Part shown: in pieces, positions 41,570 to 52,879 of the stretch
How the letters are laid out: each line of letters begins with the position of its first letter
Numbering within the stretch: position 1 is the first letter of the stretch
Assembly (NCBI RefSeq): GCF_011075055.1
Contig: NC_058144.1
Span: forward strand, 17,579,307-17,643,306
Reading direction: 5' to 3'
Length of the DNA: 64,000 bases
Source: Mangifera indica
Taxonomy: Eukaryota; Streptophyta; Magnoliopsida; Sapindales; Anacardiaceae
Notes under the pieces: generated by a model
What the model was told of the DNA's origin: nothing
The model's input: only the letters and a program-made list of their open reading frames with translations
The model's database searches: none
Position numbers and translations under genes: made by a program

Positions 41570-42812
41570 GTTTTGGCTCATTATTCTTACCTCATTTACA
41601 AAAAATTCAAAGAGTTGAGAGAGCCAAGGAGGGTGTTAAAGCCAAAAGAGCCATTGAGGACCATTAGAGAGTTAAGTAGCCACATGAAGAATGGCATTTT
41701 CATTAGAGGAGTGATAAGAACAGTGACTCTTTTCTTTTTACAATTTTGGGTGATCTTTGATACGTGTAATAGGTTATTTTGTGGAGTTTGGATTATATTA
41801 TGTTGTTGAGGAAATGAACTAAGTGATTATGTTATATGATCATTAGTTTTACTATTTATTTGATGACATAGTGATGAATTATTTTTATGATTATATACAA
41901 TGATACATGGTAATGTCAATTTAAATACGTGCTGATGTTATGAGGTGCAAAAAATTATAGTAATTTATAAAATTGCATCCATAGTGTTCTAATTGATGGG
42001 TAATGACTACGTGATTAGTGTAATGTATTTGAAATCAAGTGGCTTGTGATGTTGATATGGTTGATGGTTTTGAGACTAGTATTGATGTATAGTAAGTAGT
42101 GAAGATACAGTGTGGAAATTTGGAATGGTTTTGAATTAGTATATTGTCGTTGATGGCTAGAAATTAGTGAAGGAAGTGAAAATGAAATTCTAGAAAACAT
42201 GTTATATGCTCATGTATGTTTGCATGCACAACCATGTATAATTAGGAAAATAGTTTCCGTGTTAAGTTCAACCACGAGTGTCTTAATTTAAGAATGGATA
42301 CGCGCCCGTATGGTATAGGAAACACGGTAGTGTATGCCTCCTTGGATTGCATGCCCATGTTAAGCAATTGTGTAGTTGTGTAGGTAAAATTTGTACATCC
42401 TGATGTATAGAGGACACACCTCCATGTGTAATTGGGGAAAATGGAAAAGAAGGTTTAGAATGTTAGTAATACTTATGCATAATAATGGCAATAACTATTT
42501 TACCCCTATAAAGGATGGATAAAAGATAATTTAAAGGACAAGGCCCTAATAAAGACAATTATACTTACATATTATAATGGAAATCATTATAGGCGTGCTC
42601 GACTATTTAGATGATAACACGAATCTAGACTAGAGTGATTCTGAGTTGAAAACCAAAATGATGTATTATTTTATTCTCAATACCAAGTTGTGTGTAGTGT
42701 GGACTTGTCACTAAGCTATATGTAGTATGATCAAGCTACCAATCTATGTGTGGTGTGGTTATGGCCAATCATGGTTTGTGCTTATATTTGACCTTAACGG
42801 GGCATTGTTGGT
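41570..42812 (+). mobile_element. Tekay-B LTR fragment
   Basis: It is collinear with 59000-60080: 'gagagagccaagg', the alternating 'acgcgcccgtatgg', 'tgcccatgt' motifs, 'ttacccctataaaggatg', 'gtgctcgactatttagatga' and 'gtgtagtgtgg' repeats. Both ends are missing: the left joins copia RT, the right joins a copia LTR piece near 42812. Confidence 0.65.
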
Positions 42813-43437
42813 TTCATAGAAAGCTTATGGGTTACATACACATAAAAATTGATTCGAACTCAGAGGTAAGGGTTATTTGATGATAATCTTGGTGTTTGAT
42901 AATGAAGGTGAGATAGTGAATAAACTGAGCTTGTTCAATAGGATTGAAAAAGCCTAGTTTGACTTTTCCTTGACCATGCACAAACGTGCATAATGAGTGT
43001 CGATCGTACAACACTACAAGGAAAGGAATAGTTGTTCCATGTTAAAGTGTCGACTGTTCCACACATCTAAACTATATAAATAGATACACATTCATGAGAA
43101 ACAATGTAATGAGTTGATTTAAGATAAACCTTAGAGCTCTAGTAGCCTCTTTTGATTGAATAAGCTTCCAATCAAGTTCATGTTTCACATGGATACCAAG
43201 GCACCATCTCTTAAAAGTTAAATTGTTTCTTCTCTTGCTACGTAAAGAACAAATGAGTCATCTAATGCCAGTATAAATTTGATTAACACTTTATGTATGT
43301 TAATAACATGTTCATGAATAGTATGTTCAAAATGGGTTCTTAGCTAGGTTTTTGGGATTGTTATTTTTATAATTTTTGAAATTCTGATGCGTTACTAATT
43401 ATTAGTACCTTGAGAACCTAACAATGGTATCAGAGTT
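42813..43437 (+). mobile_element. Copia LTR 3' part with primer binding site
   Basis: 42840-43090 matches 48430-48660 ('aggtaagggttatttgatga', 'gtgaataaactgagcttg', 'tttgacttttccttgaccat', 'actatataaa'). It ends with 'attattagtaccttgagaac' and TGGTATCAGAGTTTG at 43426-43440, a near-perfect initiator-Met-tRNA PBS. The internal region is gone: an opposite-strand gypsy gag starts immediately. Confidence 0.7.
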
Positions 43438-43444
43438 TGTCTTT

Positions 43445-44715
43445 CCCTAATAGTCTGTTCAATAAGGGTTGTTGCTATTATATTGAACTCATAAGTGAAG
43501 TGACCTAGTTGCTTGCAACTAAAACACAACCTCTACCCTGAACAATCTTTAGTGTGTTTATGCCTACACCTGCTTATCTCATCTCGGCCTTTTACCTTTC
43601 TAATTCCTTTTGGATCTTTTAGACTAAAAGCTTTTTTGGCCTATAAAATTGAGGTTATCTCCTTCATGGTTGCCATTTGATATTGTGTGATCATGTCTCA
43701 AGGATGGGGTAGCTGAACTGGGCTATTTTATAATGCCACTCTCCTAGGTCATCCTCAATCTCATAGCCTCAGATCTCAAGGCTTTACTCAATGCCTCTAA
43801 ATAAGATTGGGGAGGATTATCTCCCATTAGCACATCCTTGATAATATCTAATGTTAGCTCATTAATGAAAATTTCTATCTTATTCTTGTCTATACTGACC
43901 ACTCTTAGGGTATAGTAGGTAACTGAATTAAAACAGGTGGAGAACTCTTTAATAGTCATCTAATCTTGTCTCATATTAATAAACTCCTGAGTTTAAACTA
44001 ACATGATATCTGTAATTAGGTCTTCTTTCTCAAAAGCTTTCTTGAAATCAGCCTATGTCATCATATTAGCTTGGTAGTTGTCATACAACATCCCTCACCA
44101 AATCTTGGCATTGACTCTTAACTGATAATTGGCATATTGAACCCTCTCATTATCCATTATCTCGAAAAGACATATAGCTTCCTCAACAACACCACCACGA
44201 AACTCTAGAGACTGGTGCTTACTAGCCAAACTATATATATGGTTGAATTATCCCCTACTGCCACTAATAACAATAATCCTCTAAACCTCCTTGCCTACTT
44301 GATCATACTAGGGTGATAAATCTATAATTAGTGGATGTTTAACAATAGGAGAGACTTTAATTGGATGTCCCACTATCTCAAATACCAAAAGGTTCTCTCA
44401 AATAACCTATTAAACTATCTACGGAATCATAAATCTGTCAATCTATAGTGTTGCAACTATATCAGAGGCCTATCCCTATGTCTCTCCCTAACTGCCTTCT
44501 AGGGAAATGATGTCTTGATCATTATCCATGAGCCTCATGGATCTCTACATCTTGAAATAAACCACAAACTCAAGCATATATATCATAACTTAAATGTAGG
44601 TTAAATAATACTTACAATGGTCGGCGCATAGGAGCGGTCAACATTACATGAGGGGCTACTCAAACACTTATGCACATATAAACACTTAAAACTTTTGGGT
44701 TCTCAAAAACATGCT
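43445..44715 (-). pseudogene. Tekay-B gag (minus-strand element)
   Basis: 43744-43959 encodes 'MTIKEFSTCFNSVTYYTLRV' and 'KIEIFINELTLDIIKDVLMG', the same block as 'MTVKEFFNKLNFLA' in the plus-strand element at 61600. A CCHC piece 'CFSCKQLGHF' lies near 43500-43530. Upstream parts are in broken frames. The gag is truncated at about 43445 by the copia LTR fragment. Confidence 0.8.
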
Positions 44716-44728
44716 CTAATGCTAAAAA

Positions 44729-45934
44729 TGTAACACCCTTTTTCAAACACATGTCCTTACACAAAATATGCACCCAAAGAAAAATGTTAACTTAAAACTT
44801 TCCAACACATACAACAATGTAATAAATGCATAGTATTAAATATCATATTCCACAATCCCAAAAGTGTAATAATTAAAAAGCCAATAAATAATCCAATCCA
44901 AACCATGTGTTTGAAACCTGACATATGTTATGTTCCTTGATCAACATAAGCATGTGTTTTGTTCTTCAAAATTTTCCAACTTTGTTTGCTTTATTGATTC
45001 TAACATCCCTACTACAACCTATTAACACAAAAACATTTTAGCAATGTCATAAGTCCTTTAACGCGCTCTACGATATGCGAAAACACCAAGTTACAATCTT
45101 ATACCTAAGATTATACATCAATATCAAACTCTTTATTATAGAATATTCATGGTTGCCATATATTGAAACCAAGTTAGTGTCCAAAATGCTCATACAACAT
45201 ATTCACATGCTAAAATTGATTAATGACATATCACTTCTCCAATTTAACTCATCACATAACATGATCTAAGCATAATACTCACAAACTCATAGAATTATCA
45301 TGCGTGCCAACAATCATGTCATAATCAACATAATAATTCAATCAATTCAACATATATCACATACATAACAAAATGTGCAAATTCAATCAAACATCATCTC
45401 AAAAATGACCAAATTAAAGCAAAAACACAAGAGGAAAGCCACATTACTTACCTTTCTTTCAACATTTGCATGATCTTCATATGGCAAGGATAATTTCCTA
45501 ACGAATTCTAATGTCTTTTAGTCTCAAAACTCTTAAAATTCCTCTCAACTCTCCATGTTTAAATGGAAGAAAATGGTGAGAAAAGTATTAACCAAACGTG
45601 TTTAAATCTTTTCATCTTTACTTGTAACATATGATATACAACCAAGTAGACCATACACACAGGCGAATATGTCGTTATCTAGTAATGACAATTTTTTAAA
45701 TCACTGTGAAACTAATCCTTATCCAAAATTCAAACGATTGACCATACACGGGCATGTGACCCAATCTACACAAGCTTGTATGTTACCCAGACATAGTCAA
45801 TTATACACACCACACAAGAAAAGACCATTTTACCCTTGCCAGCATACACATGGGCATGTGATCTATCCACACAACCATGCAACCTTAGAATAACACATAT
45901 ACAAATACCCTTAGACATACTTGTGGGTGCTACA
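44729..45934 (-). mobile_element. Tekay-B 5' LTR (minus-strand element)
   Basis: In plus orientation it runs TGTAACACCC to GGGTGCTACA. A PBS-like 'gcattagagcatg' (minus strand, 44711-44724) lies just outside. Inside are 'cacaatcccaaaagtgtaat' (the inverse of 6866-6885) and the 'acacgggcatgtgacccaat' type motifs. It is shorter (1206 bp) than the 2.2-kb copy at 58599, so it has internal deletions or is a subfamily. Confidence 0.8.
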
Positions 45935-46376
45935 TGACTTGTTTTGGGAATTAAAGATGTGGAGGTTGAAGATAATCTTTTTTATGAGGAGCTATGCATG
46001 TATATTGTTGATTTGCCATGAAATCATGTTTTCAAGCTTATTTTGGTAGAGTACCTCTCAGCCTTGGTTGTTTGGCTAGGTTTTCTTGCTTAATTTTATG
46101 TTCTAATGATTTTAAGATGAAGAACACATCATTTAATGCATGAATAAGATGAATGGTTCATGTGATACATGTATATGTGCTTGAATGTGACATGCATGTA
46201 GTTATTTTGCTTGTAAATTAAATTTTCAACATTGGTATCTCTTCACATGTCCTACTATTGTGTATATATTGATATACATTGCAATTTTGATAATGTTTTT
46301 ATGTAGACATGTGAATTAAGGACATCCATGCATGATATATGTTTGGAAAATGGCAAATATATGGAGATTTGTTGAA

Positions 46377-46407
<31 letters not shown>

Positions 46408-47695
46408 AGATGATGAGATAAAAAATTCTAGTTTTTGGAATTTGGGTTAAACTTGCAAAATGTGTAAGCTTTAATTTGATTAAAGTGATTTAGGGTGAAG
46501 TATACAATATGTGAGATTAATGTAATTACATTTGGATGGAAAATAAATGTATAATAGAATGGACTTAATGTGATATGATGAATGGTGTGAGATGCATGTT
46601 TGCTATGAAAGTTAATGCATAATTTTGCTTAATGTTGATTAAATGATAAATTATACATATTTGTCAACTAAATTAGGGAAGTAAAATGTTGCATGTACCA
46701 TTTTTCAATCATAGACTAAAATTAGGGAATTGTTGTCTAAACTAAATATTATGAATATTCTTAAATCCTTGAATCAGTGTGATTTTAATTATGCTTGTGA
46801 TTGATTTGATCAGTTAGGTTTTTAATATTTATTTTGTTATGAATGTGTTCATAAAATAGGTATTAATTTAGTTGATGGATGGATGGAATTGGGGATGATC
46901 ATGGGTGTAATTTGTGTTTTTTCAAAGTTAAAATAATTGGATTGTAATATTCTTTTATTAAATAGACTGCAATAATTGACTTTCTATTTCTTTTACTTTA
47001 TTAGACCTAATGTGTCTAAGTTTTGAATGTGATTAGATCGACTGAATAAGGACTCGAACACATTCGGATGGTGATCTAATCAAAGATGTAAGCCTAGGTG
47101 AATAGTTTGCCTTTAGGATGTATTTTCGAAAACCACATATCATCGCACCGTATTTTAATTTTTGCATATATGTGATGTATGTATGAGAAATTTAAATTAA
47201 ACTTAATTAATTTTAAGTTAAACATAAAACCTCTCTAAATAAAATTATTAAATCATTGTCTTTTATCATGGGATGACTAAATTCTATAACATAAATTTTA
47301 ATATCCAAAAATTTCTATTATGTGGATATGATATTTATGTCATAGAATTAGGTTTATCTTATTCTTGGATGGATATTTTCATCTTGATTAAGATTCTATT
47401 ATGTGTGGATATGATAAAAATGTCAGTTTAAGAAAGCATGACAGTTTGGATTTAACTAGCTAAGTATATCAAAATTTCTATTATGTGAAGTATTTGGAGC
47501 TAAAGGCAAGAAATATGAATGGAGTCTTATATAGAGATGTAAATTAAAATGGTTTCCTACTTGTTGAATTTAATTGACCAAAATTTCTATTATGCGAGGT
47601 TAATTAAATTTAATAAAAATTCAATTCCTTACAAGAAATTTAATTCAACAAAAATTTTTGAATCTTGACTAAGGGAGTGCCCTAGTGGACTAATG
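45935..47695. other. Unassigned AT-rich stretch
   Basis: I recognise no gene or element. It contains a 30-bp (TA)n run at about 46378-46406 and, at 47305-47600, four occurrences of 'aatttctattatgtg' or 'attctattatgtgt'-type sequence at about 47307, 47391, 47472 and 47583. The final part leads into a copia LTR. It may be an old, decayed LTR or intergenic DNA. Confidence 0.4.
46376..46408. repeat. (TA)n microsatellite
   Basis: About 14 uninterrupted TA dinucleotides followed by TTTGAGATGATGAGA. Confidence 0.95.
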
Positions 47696-47697
47696 TG

Positions 47698-48740
47698 ATT
47701 ATGTTATAGTAGGTGTCCTAGAGCCAATCATAATTGATATTTATAATTGTAATTTTATATTAATTATTAATAAAGGATTTATTATTATTCAATTCATATT
47801 ATTTATATAAATATACTAATAATATGTTTTTAAGATAGTAGAATTATGATGAGAGAATCAAACGACTGATCGTGAGAACCCCATGCATATATTAAATGGC
47901 TTTTTTAGAAACGTCTATAATCCTAACATTACTTTGACCATTGGCACCAATAATGATGATAGAATTATCATAATGTTGAGTGACTTCACTGAAAGGTGAC
48001 GACAGTTCTTATGTGATGAATTTGTTTGTAGATAGTTTGGTATAACACATGGGTGCACATTGTGGATGTGTTCACCAAACTGATGAGACCAGAGGATATC
48101 CATATGAATGCTTACTCTAGTGTTTGTGAAATAAATTCTATGAAAACTATAGGTACATCCGATCCTTTGACTTAAAGTTATCAAATCGTCTTTTGTAAGG
48201 ATTAGTATAGTTTGATACTATCCAACGTACTGTCATAACTTTGGTAGCTATAAAGGTAGTGATTGGTCATATCGTGAAATTTATGAAGGCTATAGTGGAT
48301 CACTAAAGGATTCATCACTCTTAAGTATGAGAGAAAATATCTTACATGAGAATACTGAAAGGCTTCCATGACCACTTGAATTGTGGCCACAATGAGATTA
48401 GTTCATAGCCTGATCTACATATAGGAGTTGATTTAAACTCAAAGGCGAGGATTACTTAGTGATAATTTGGTGTTTAGGGATTAAGGTGAAATCGTAAATA
48501 GATTGGGCTTGCCTAATAGCATAAAAAAGCCCATTTGACTTTTCCTTATGCATAGTCCTTGCCAATCGTGCTTCATTATGAAAAATGGAACCACTGTTTC
48601 ATGCTAAGGAGTCGATCATTCCAAGCATCTAGACATTATATAAGGACACATTTATTCCTGAAATAATTAATTTAGTGTTTTAGATTAGGTTTAAACTGTA
48701 ACTAAGAAACAACTTGTAATTATTAAAGATTAAAGATGAA
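47698..48740 (+). mobile_element. Copia 5' LTR
   Basis: It begins near 'tgttatagtaggtgtcctag', the typical opening of a group of plant copia LTRs ('gtgtcctagagccaatcat'). The 3' half matches the fragment at 42840-43090. Start and end are approximate because no second LTR is present. Copia gag follows on the same strand after a ~700-bp leader. Confidence 0.65.
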
Positions 48741-49474
48741 GGACAAGTGCGAAGACCCAAAGATGAAAATTGACCTAGGTTAACCAGTCAAACCTCTCTT
48801 GGCTCAAGGGACTTGATATTAGTTATGATTATATACTAACATATTAGATTGACATTGTACGTGTAAGTTTATCACCTAACATGCAGATTAAAAAATGATA
48901 AGATTGTTTAATTAAAACCCTTAAATTGAATTTAAGTCTAAGATTAAATTGGTGTTTTCTAATATGACACCCTAATTAAGACCTTAATTGTTGGAACATT
49001 GTTTGCCAAAGTAAAGGATATACTTCAACTAGGTGGAAAATTAGGAGTTGATCATATTAAAATCAACTTAACTAGTGTACATTGCTTGTTTGCTAAAGTG
49101 AAGGTAAAATATATTAGAGGCATGAGTAAGGAATGCATTTGTCAATGCAAGGTGATATGTAACATCTATCCTACTGTTATCGAGAGTCACTATTGAGGTC
49201 ACATGATTTGTTGGAGTAAAACCTGGCTCGAGATTGTGAGCTTTCGATGATTTATTTGAAACTTATCTATCAGATTAATTTAAACTTGTTCACCAAAACA
49301 AAGAAAAAAATTAGTGCGATGGGATCTTGGTCCACTAAAAAGTTTACCGAAATTTCCCAAATATAATAGTGAGGGTTATTGGCTTGAGAAAAATAGTGGA
49401 AACATTTTAATTAATTAAATCTATAATTAAAATAAATATTAAAAAATTAAAATGAAATTACTAATTCCTTTTAT
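48741..49474 (+). other. Copia leader / untranslated region
   Basis: No convincing PBS or ORF. It holds an internal duplication: 'gtttgccaaagtaaaggata' (48999) and 'gtttgctaaagtgaaggtaa' (49088). It probably belongs to the copia element or is a small insertion within it. Confidence 0.35.
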
Positions 49475-50830
49475 CTGTAATTGTAGATAACAAATCATCA
49501 TTTCAAGCTTAACTTATTGATCAAATTCTTGAAAAAGAAAATACACTCATTGGAAGCAATTTCACTGATTAGTACAAAAATATTTAGATTATATTATGTC
49601 AAGAGAAAAGGCTATATATCTTTGAGGAGTTGTCTCCCTGTGAGCCTAGTCCCAATGCCACTTAAAAGCATAAAGATACCTTCAATAAGTATCTGGATGA
49701 CTTTGTGGTGGTTTAATGTCTTATGTTGGCTTTCCATGTTACCTGAGCTTCTGAAACAACATGAGGAAATGGATATGCCATCCATACTTACACACCTTTG
49801 AGAGTTATATAGCACCTATGCGGAAGGTGAACAATATAAGGTGTCAAGCAGACACGTCAATTGGGCCGGGCCTCCAAAGCATGAAAAAAAGCTTGGGCAC
49901 GAAAAAGCCCGACCCGACACTATAGAGTACTAGGCTAGGCCCATGGGCCTAAGGCCTTTATATTATACCCATGGGCTGGCCTGGCCTGGCCCGATACTGT
50001 TTATAAAAAATAAAAAAAAATTTTTCCTTGCTTCTGCTGTCTTGAGGCAGAAGCACCTCGCAGAAGGCAGAAGAGAAGCAGATTCTACTTCTCCCAACAT
50101 CTGCTTAATTTTTTTAAAAAAATTTTTTAATTAATTTATTTTTTCCCTATAAAAACCTATTAAATTTTTTATTTTCACTTTCAATTACAATTATAAATTT
50201 CTCAAACTTTCAATCTCTCAATATCTCAAACTCTCAATCTCAATTATTTTATTATATTTTTAATCTCATTTTATTTTAATTTTATCATTACAAAATATTA
50301 CAAATAGATCTAATATCAAATAAATTCAATGACAACGGCTGCTTTCCTTCCTGAGGATCCTATTATATATCATAATTTTATTATTTATGATCAAATGGAG
50401 GCCCAATTAAGGCCCGTTATTATATGGGTTGGGCCTTGGGCCTTTATATTTTAATGGGCCAGGCCGACCAGAAGACCTATTACTATTTGGGCCTCGGGCC
50501 TGGCCCGGTCCATTGACATCTCTAGTGTCAAGTGTGTTGTTTGATTATAAACTCTTTAACAGAGGCCAAGTTGGACCTCATGTAGTTAAGATGATTACTT
50601 ACATTGATTGGTTGGCAAGCTTGAGTTTCATCATGGACAATAAACTTGCCATTGACGTAATGTTAAAGTCTCTCCTTAAGTCATATGCTAATTTCATCAC
50701 GAATTTTAACCTAAATGAAAATGAGAAGTTCTTTAAGAAGTTAATGTATATGCTTAGGACAACTGAAGCCAAGACATATAAAGCCAAGACCAAGGCTAAG
50801 AAGCAATCTGATACTGTTACTTAACCTATA
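49475..50830 (+). pseudogene. Ty1/copia gag, split by a hAT insertion
   Basis: Before the insertion (49475-49848) the plus strand reads, across several stops, 'ILEKENTLIGSNFTD-YKNI', 'CQEKRLYIFEEL' and 'NKYLDDFVVV', a typical copia gag N-terminus. After it (50533-50824) one open frame gives 'GPHVVKMITYIDWLASLSFI', 'MDNKLAIDVMLKSLLKSYAN' and 'FITNFNLNENEKFFKKLMYM'. If the insert and one GTGTCAAG copy are taken out, the frame runs straight across the site. Stops elsewhere show the gag was already decaying or decayed in parallel. Confidence 0.88.
49849..50524. mobile_element. Non-autonomous hAT element with 8-bp target duplication
   Basis: The 676-bp insert is flanked by GTGTCAAG at 49841-49848 and 50525-50532. 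Its ends are inverted repeats: left CAGACACGTCAATTGGGCCG, right (reverse strand) TAGAGATGTCAATGGACCGG. Subterminal GGGCC/GGCCC motifs are dense at both ends. Eight-bp duplications and such termini are diagnostic for hAT. A frame from about 50329 beginning 'MTTAAFLPEDPII' could be a leftover of a transposase start, but no BED zinc finger or dimerisation domain is present. Confidence 0.93.
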
Positions 50831-50837
50831 GGTGGTG

Positions 50838-51322
50838 TGGAAAAGGAAAGATTGTCTGTTTCTTTTATGACAAAACTAGTCACTAGAGGAGACATTACAA
50901 GGTCTTCCTAGAGAACAAAAGAAAAAGACAATTGAAAGATTATTTGTTTACTTTAGGTATGTTTGTCACTGAGATATATTATTCTCCTTATTCATCTTGA
51001 GTTGTAAACACAAGATATGGTTCTTATATTTGTTCTAATATGTAAGGACTACGACAGAGCAGATTGCTTGCCAAATAAGAGGTCGACCTATGTGTTAGAA
51101 ATGAAGCACAAGTTGCTACATTAGTTGTAGGGGTTTATTATCTTAGATTGCTCACTAGGCTTGTTTTTGAATTGTAAATCTATTATTATGTTCCTTTTAT
51201 TTTTGTGTCTATATTGGACAAAAAGGGATATTTATTTTCAGTTGCTAGTGATACTTTAACCATAAACTTAAACAATATTTTCTATGGAACAACTGAATTG
51301 TTTAATGGTTTATATATTCTAT
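50838..51322 (+). pseudogene. Copia zinc knuckle and protease remnant
   Basis: After the gag a decayed knuckle reads 'WCGKGKIVCFFYDKTSH' and 'HYKVFLENKRKRQ', matching the GHWKRNC-KxYLEEK stretch of copia gag. Protease then appears as 'VVNTRYGSYICSNM' (the DTGCGSHIC site is NTRYGSYIC), 'GLRQSRLLAK', 'VATLVVGVYYLRL' and 'IYYYVPFIFVSIL'. The pre-integrase start 'FYGTTELFNGLYIL' ends it. The catalytic Asp is Asn. Coding similarity stops at about 51322. Confidence 0.85.
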
Positions 51323-52870
51323 GAAAGAATGGGAATAAGAAAGTGATTCAAAAATCACATGCATGTAAAAATCAAGCAAGAATTAATGCAACAAAGAAGC
51401 AAGCATGAGAGTTTTAGGATTTTACCTACTCCTAACTTCTTTCTTTGATAAAGATGGTAGAGACAAGCCTTCCAAATACAAGACCTCTAAAAAGTTGTAC
51501 CAACCAAGCAAAAAGCCACCAAGGTTATGAGGTATAGAGAGAAGGGAGAGCTTTGTGTTTTTGTGAGAGAAAGTTTTAGTTTAAATGAACTAAGTATATA
51601 TAAAATGAACTAAAAGTCCATTTTTATACTGATGCCTAATTAAAAATTATGTATTTGTTATTTGGTCCCTTGAAATTCTCTATTTAAACTATGACCATGC
51701 ATGTATATCAATCATATCCATTAGCCACCCTAATTTCACCTCACTAATATCTTAACTTCTAAAATGTTGCTTTTGCACCCATATAACACTTTATATGATT
51801 TTACCTTTTATTATCATTTAAAAGGTGCTAGCTAACTCCAGATAATTAATCCTCTCTCTCTAAAGGCTTGGTTTACTGGAATGACCCTTTAGGTTCATTG
51901 TGTTGTAGTCGTGAGACTTTTTTGGACGATCCAAAACTACATTTGAAAACTCAACAACTATGGTAAACATTTAGCAATATGTCGTAGCCCTAAAACTATG
52001 ATGAAGAAATATTCCATTGAACTAATTTTCCAATTATATGTTCCATATAGGTAAGATCCTTATTTTATCCAATCCTAATTGATTACAAGCTCATGATTCG
52101 TCAAAGCCCTAATTTCAATTCTCTACAAATCGTCAATTGATATATTTTGAACATGTCATCACGAGCACCCTTCATATGACTTATATTATAATCTAGCCAA
52201 AGATTTTAGTTTCTAATATTTATCGACATTTGTTTAAGAACTTTGATTCGGATCAAATCAATGGATATTCTAAATCTGATATTTCTAACTTAATACATCC
52301 TATCTTGATCATCATCCATCTCTATACAGAAATAATGTATGACCTGTATGGCCTTTTATTCACCATATGGATCATGTGTATCCATATCGGATTCGACCAT
52401 GATGTCACATGTCAAAAGATTATTTTGTACGCTAGTACAATCATACGATAAGTCATTGTCTACGATTTAATAACCATACAACTTATTATTATTTGGTCAC
52501 ATTTGAAAAACTGTTCACCAATCATTAATCCATATTAATACCCTAATGACATGACCATCATTGTCACCCACACTAATATTATCTCATGATATTCAATAGA
52601 GGTATTCAGTATGCCTACTATGTGATATTATTGTCTAACCTATATCACATCTGTAGGAAACAATTTGACATATCAGTTTTATATGCTAAGTGGATTATTT
52701 GGACAATTCATATACATGTGTTATATAAAAAGCAAATAAAGGAAGTTGTTTACATATATGAACAAAAGAAATCTTTCTTTTTATTGATAAATCATTGCAC
52801 ACATATATATAAAAGACAAAACGTTTTGAAACTAACAATAAGAATGATTCCTCAAGCATATATTGACAAA
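51323..52870 (-). other. LTR-like or promoter-like non-coding stretch
   Basis: I cannot assign it with certainty. On the minus strand, 51540-51660 looks like a core promoter and leader: 'actatatatacttagttc'-like TATA region, then 'ctttctctcacaaaaacaca' and 'ctctcccttctctctata'. The rest is A/T-rich without ORFs of known family. It may be a copia LTR on the minus strand; no PBS, second LTR or target duplication was found. Confidence 0.35.
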
Positions 52871-52879
52871 ACTTACTAC

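Noticed and set aside
45935..47695. Search for a host gene in the longest unassigned stretch
   Set aside because: All frames are short and no splice-compatible conserved peptide was found.
50429..50824. 131-codon frame read as one protein
   Set aside because: It is a chimera: the first ~35 codons come from the hAT right end and the rest from the copia gag after the target duplication.
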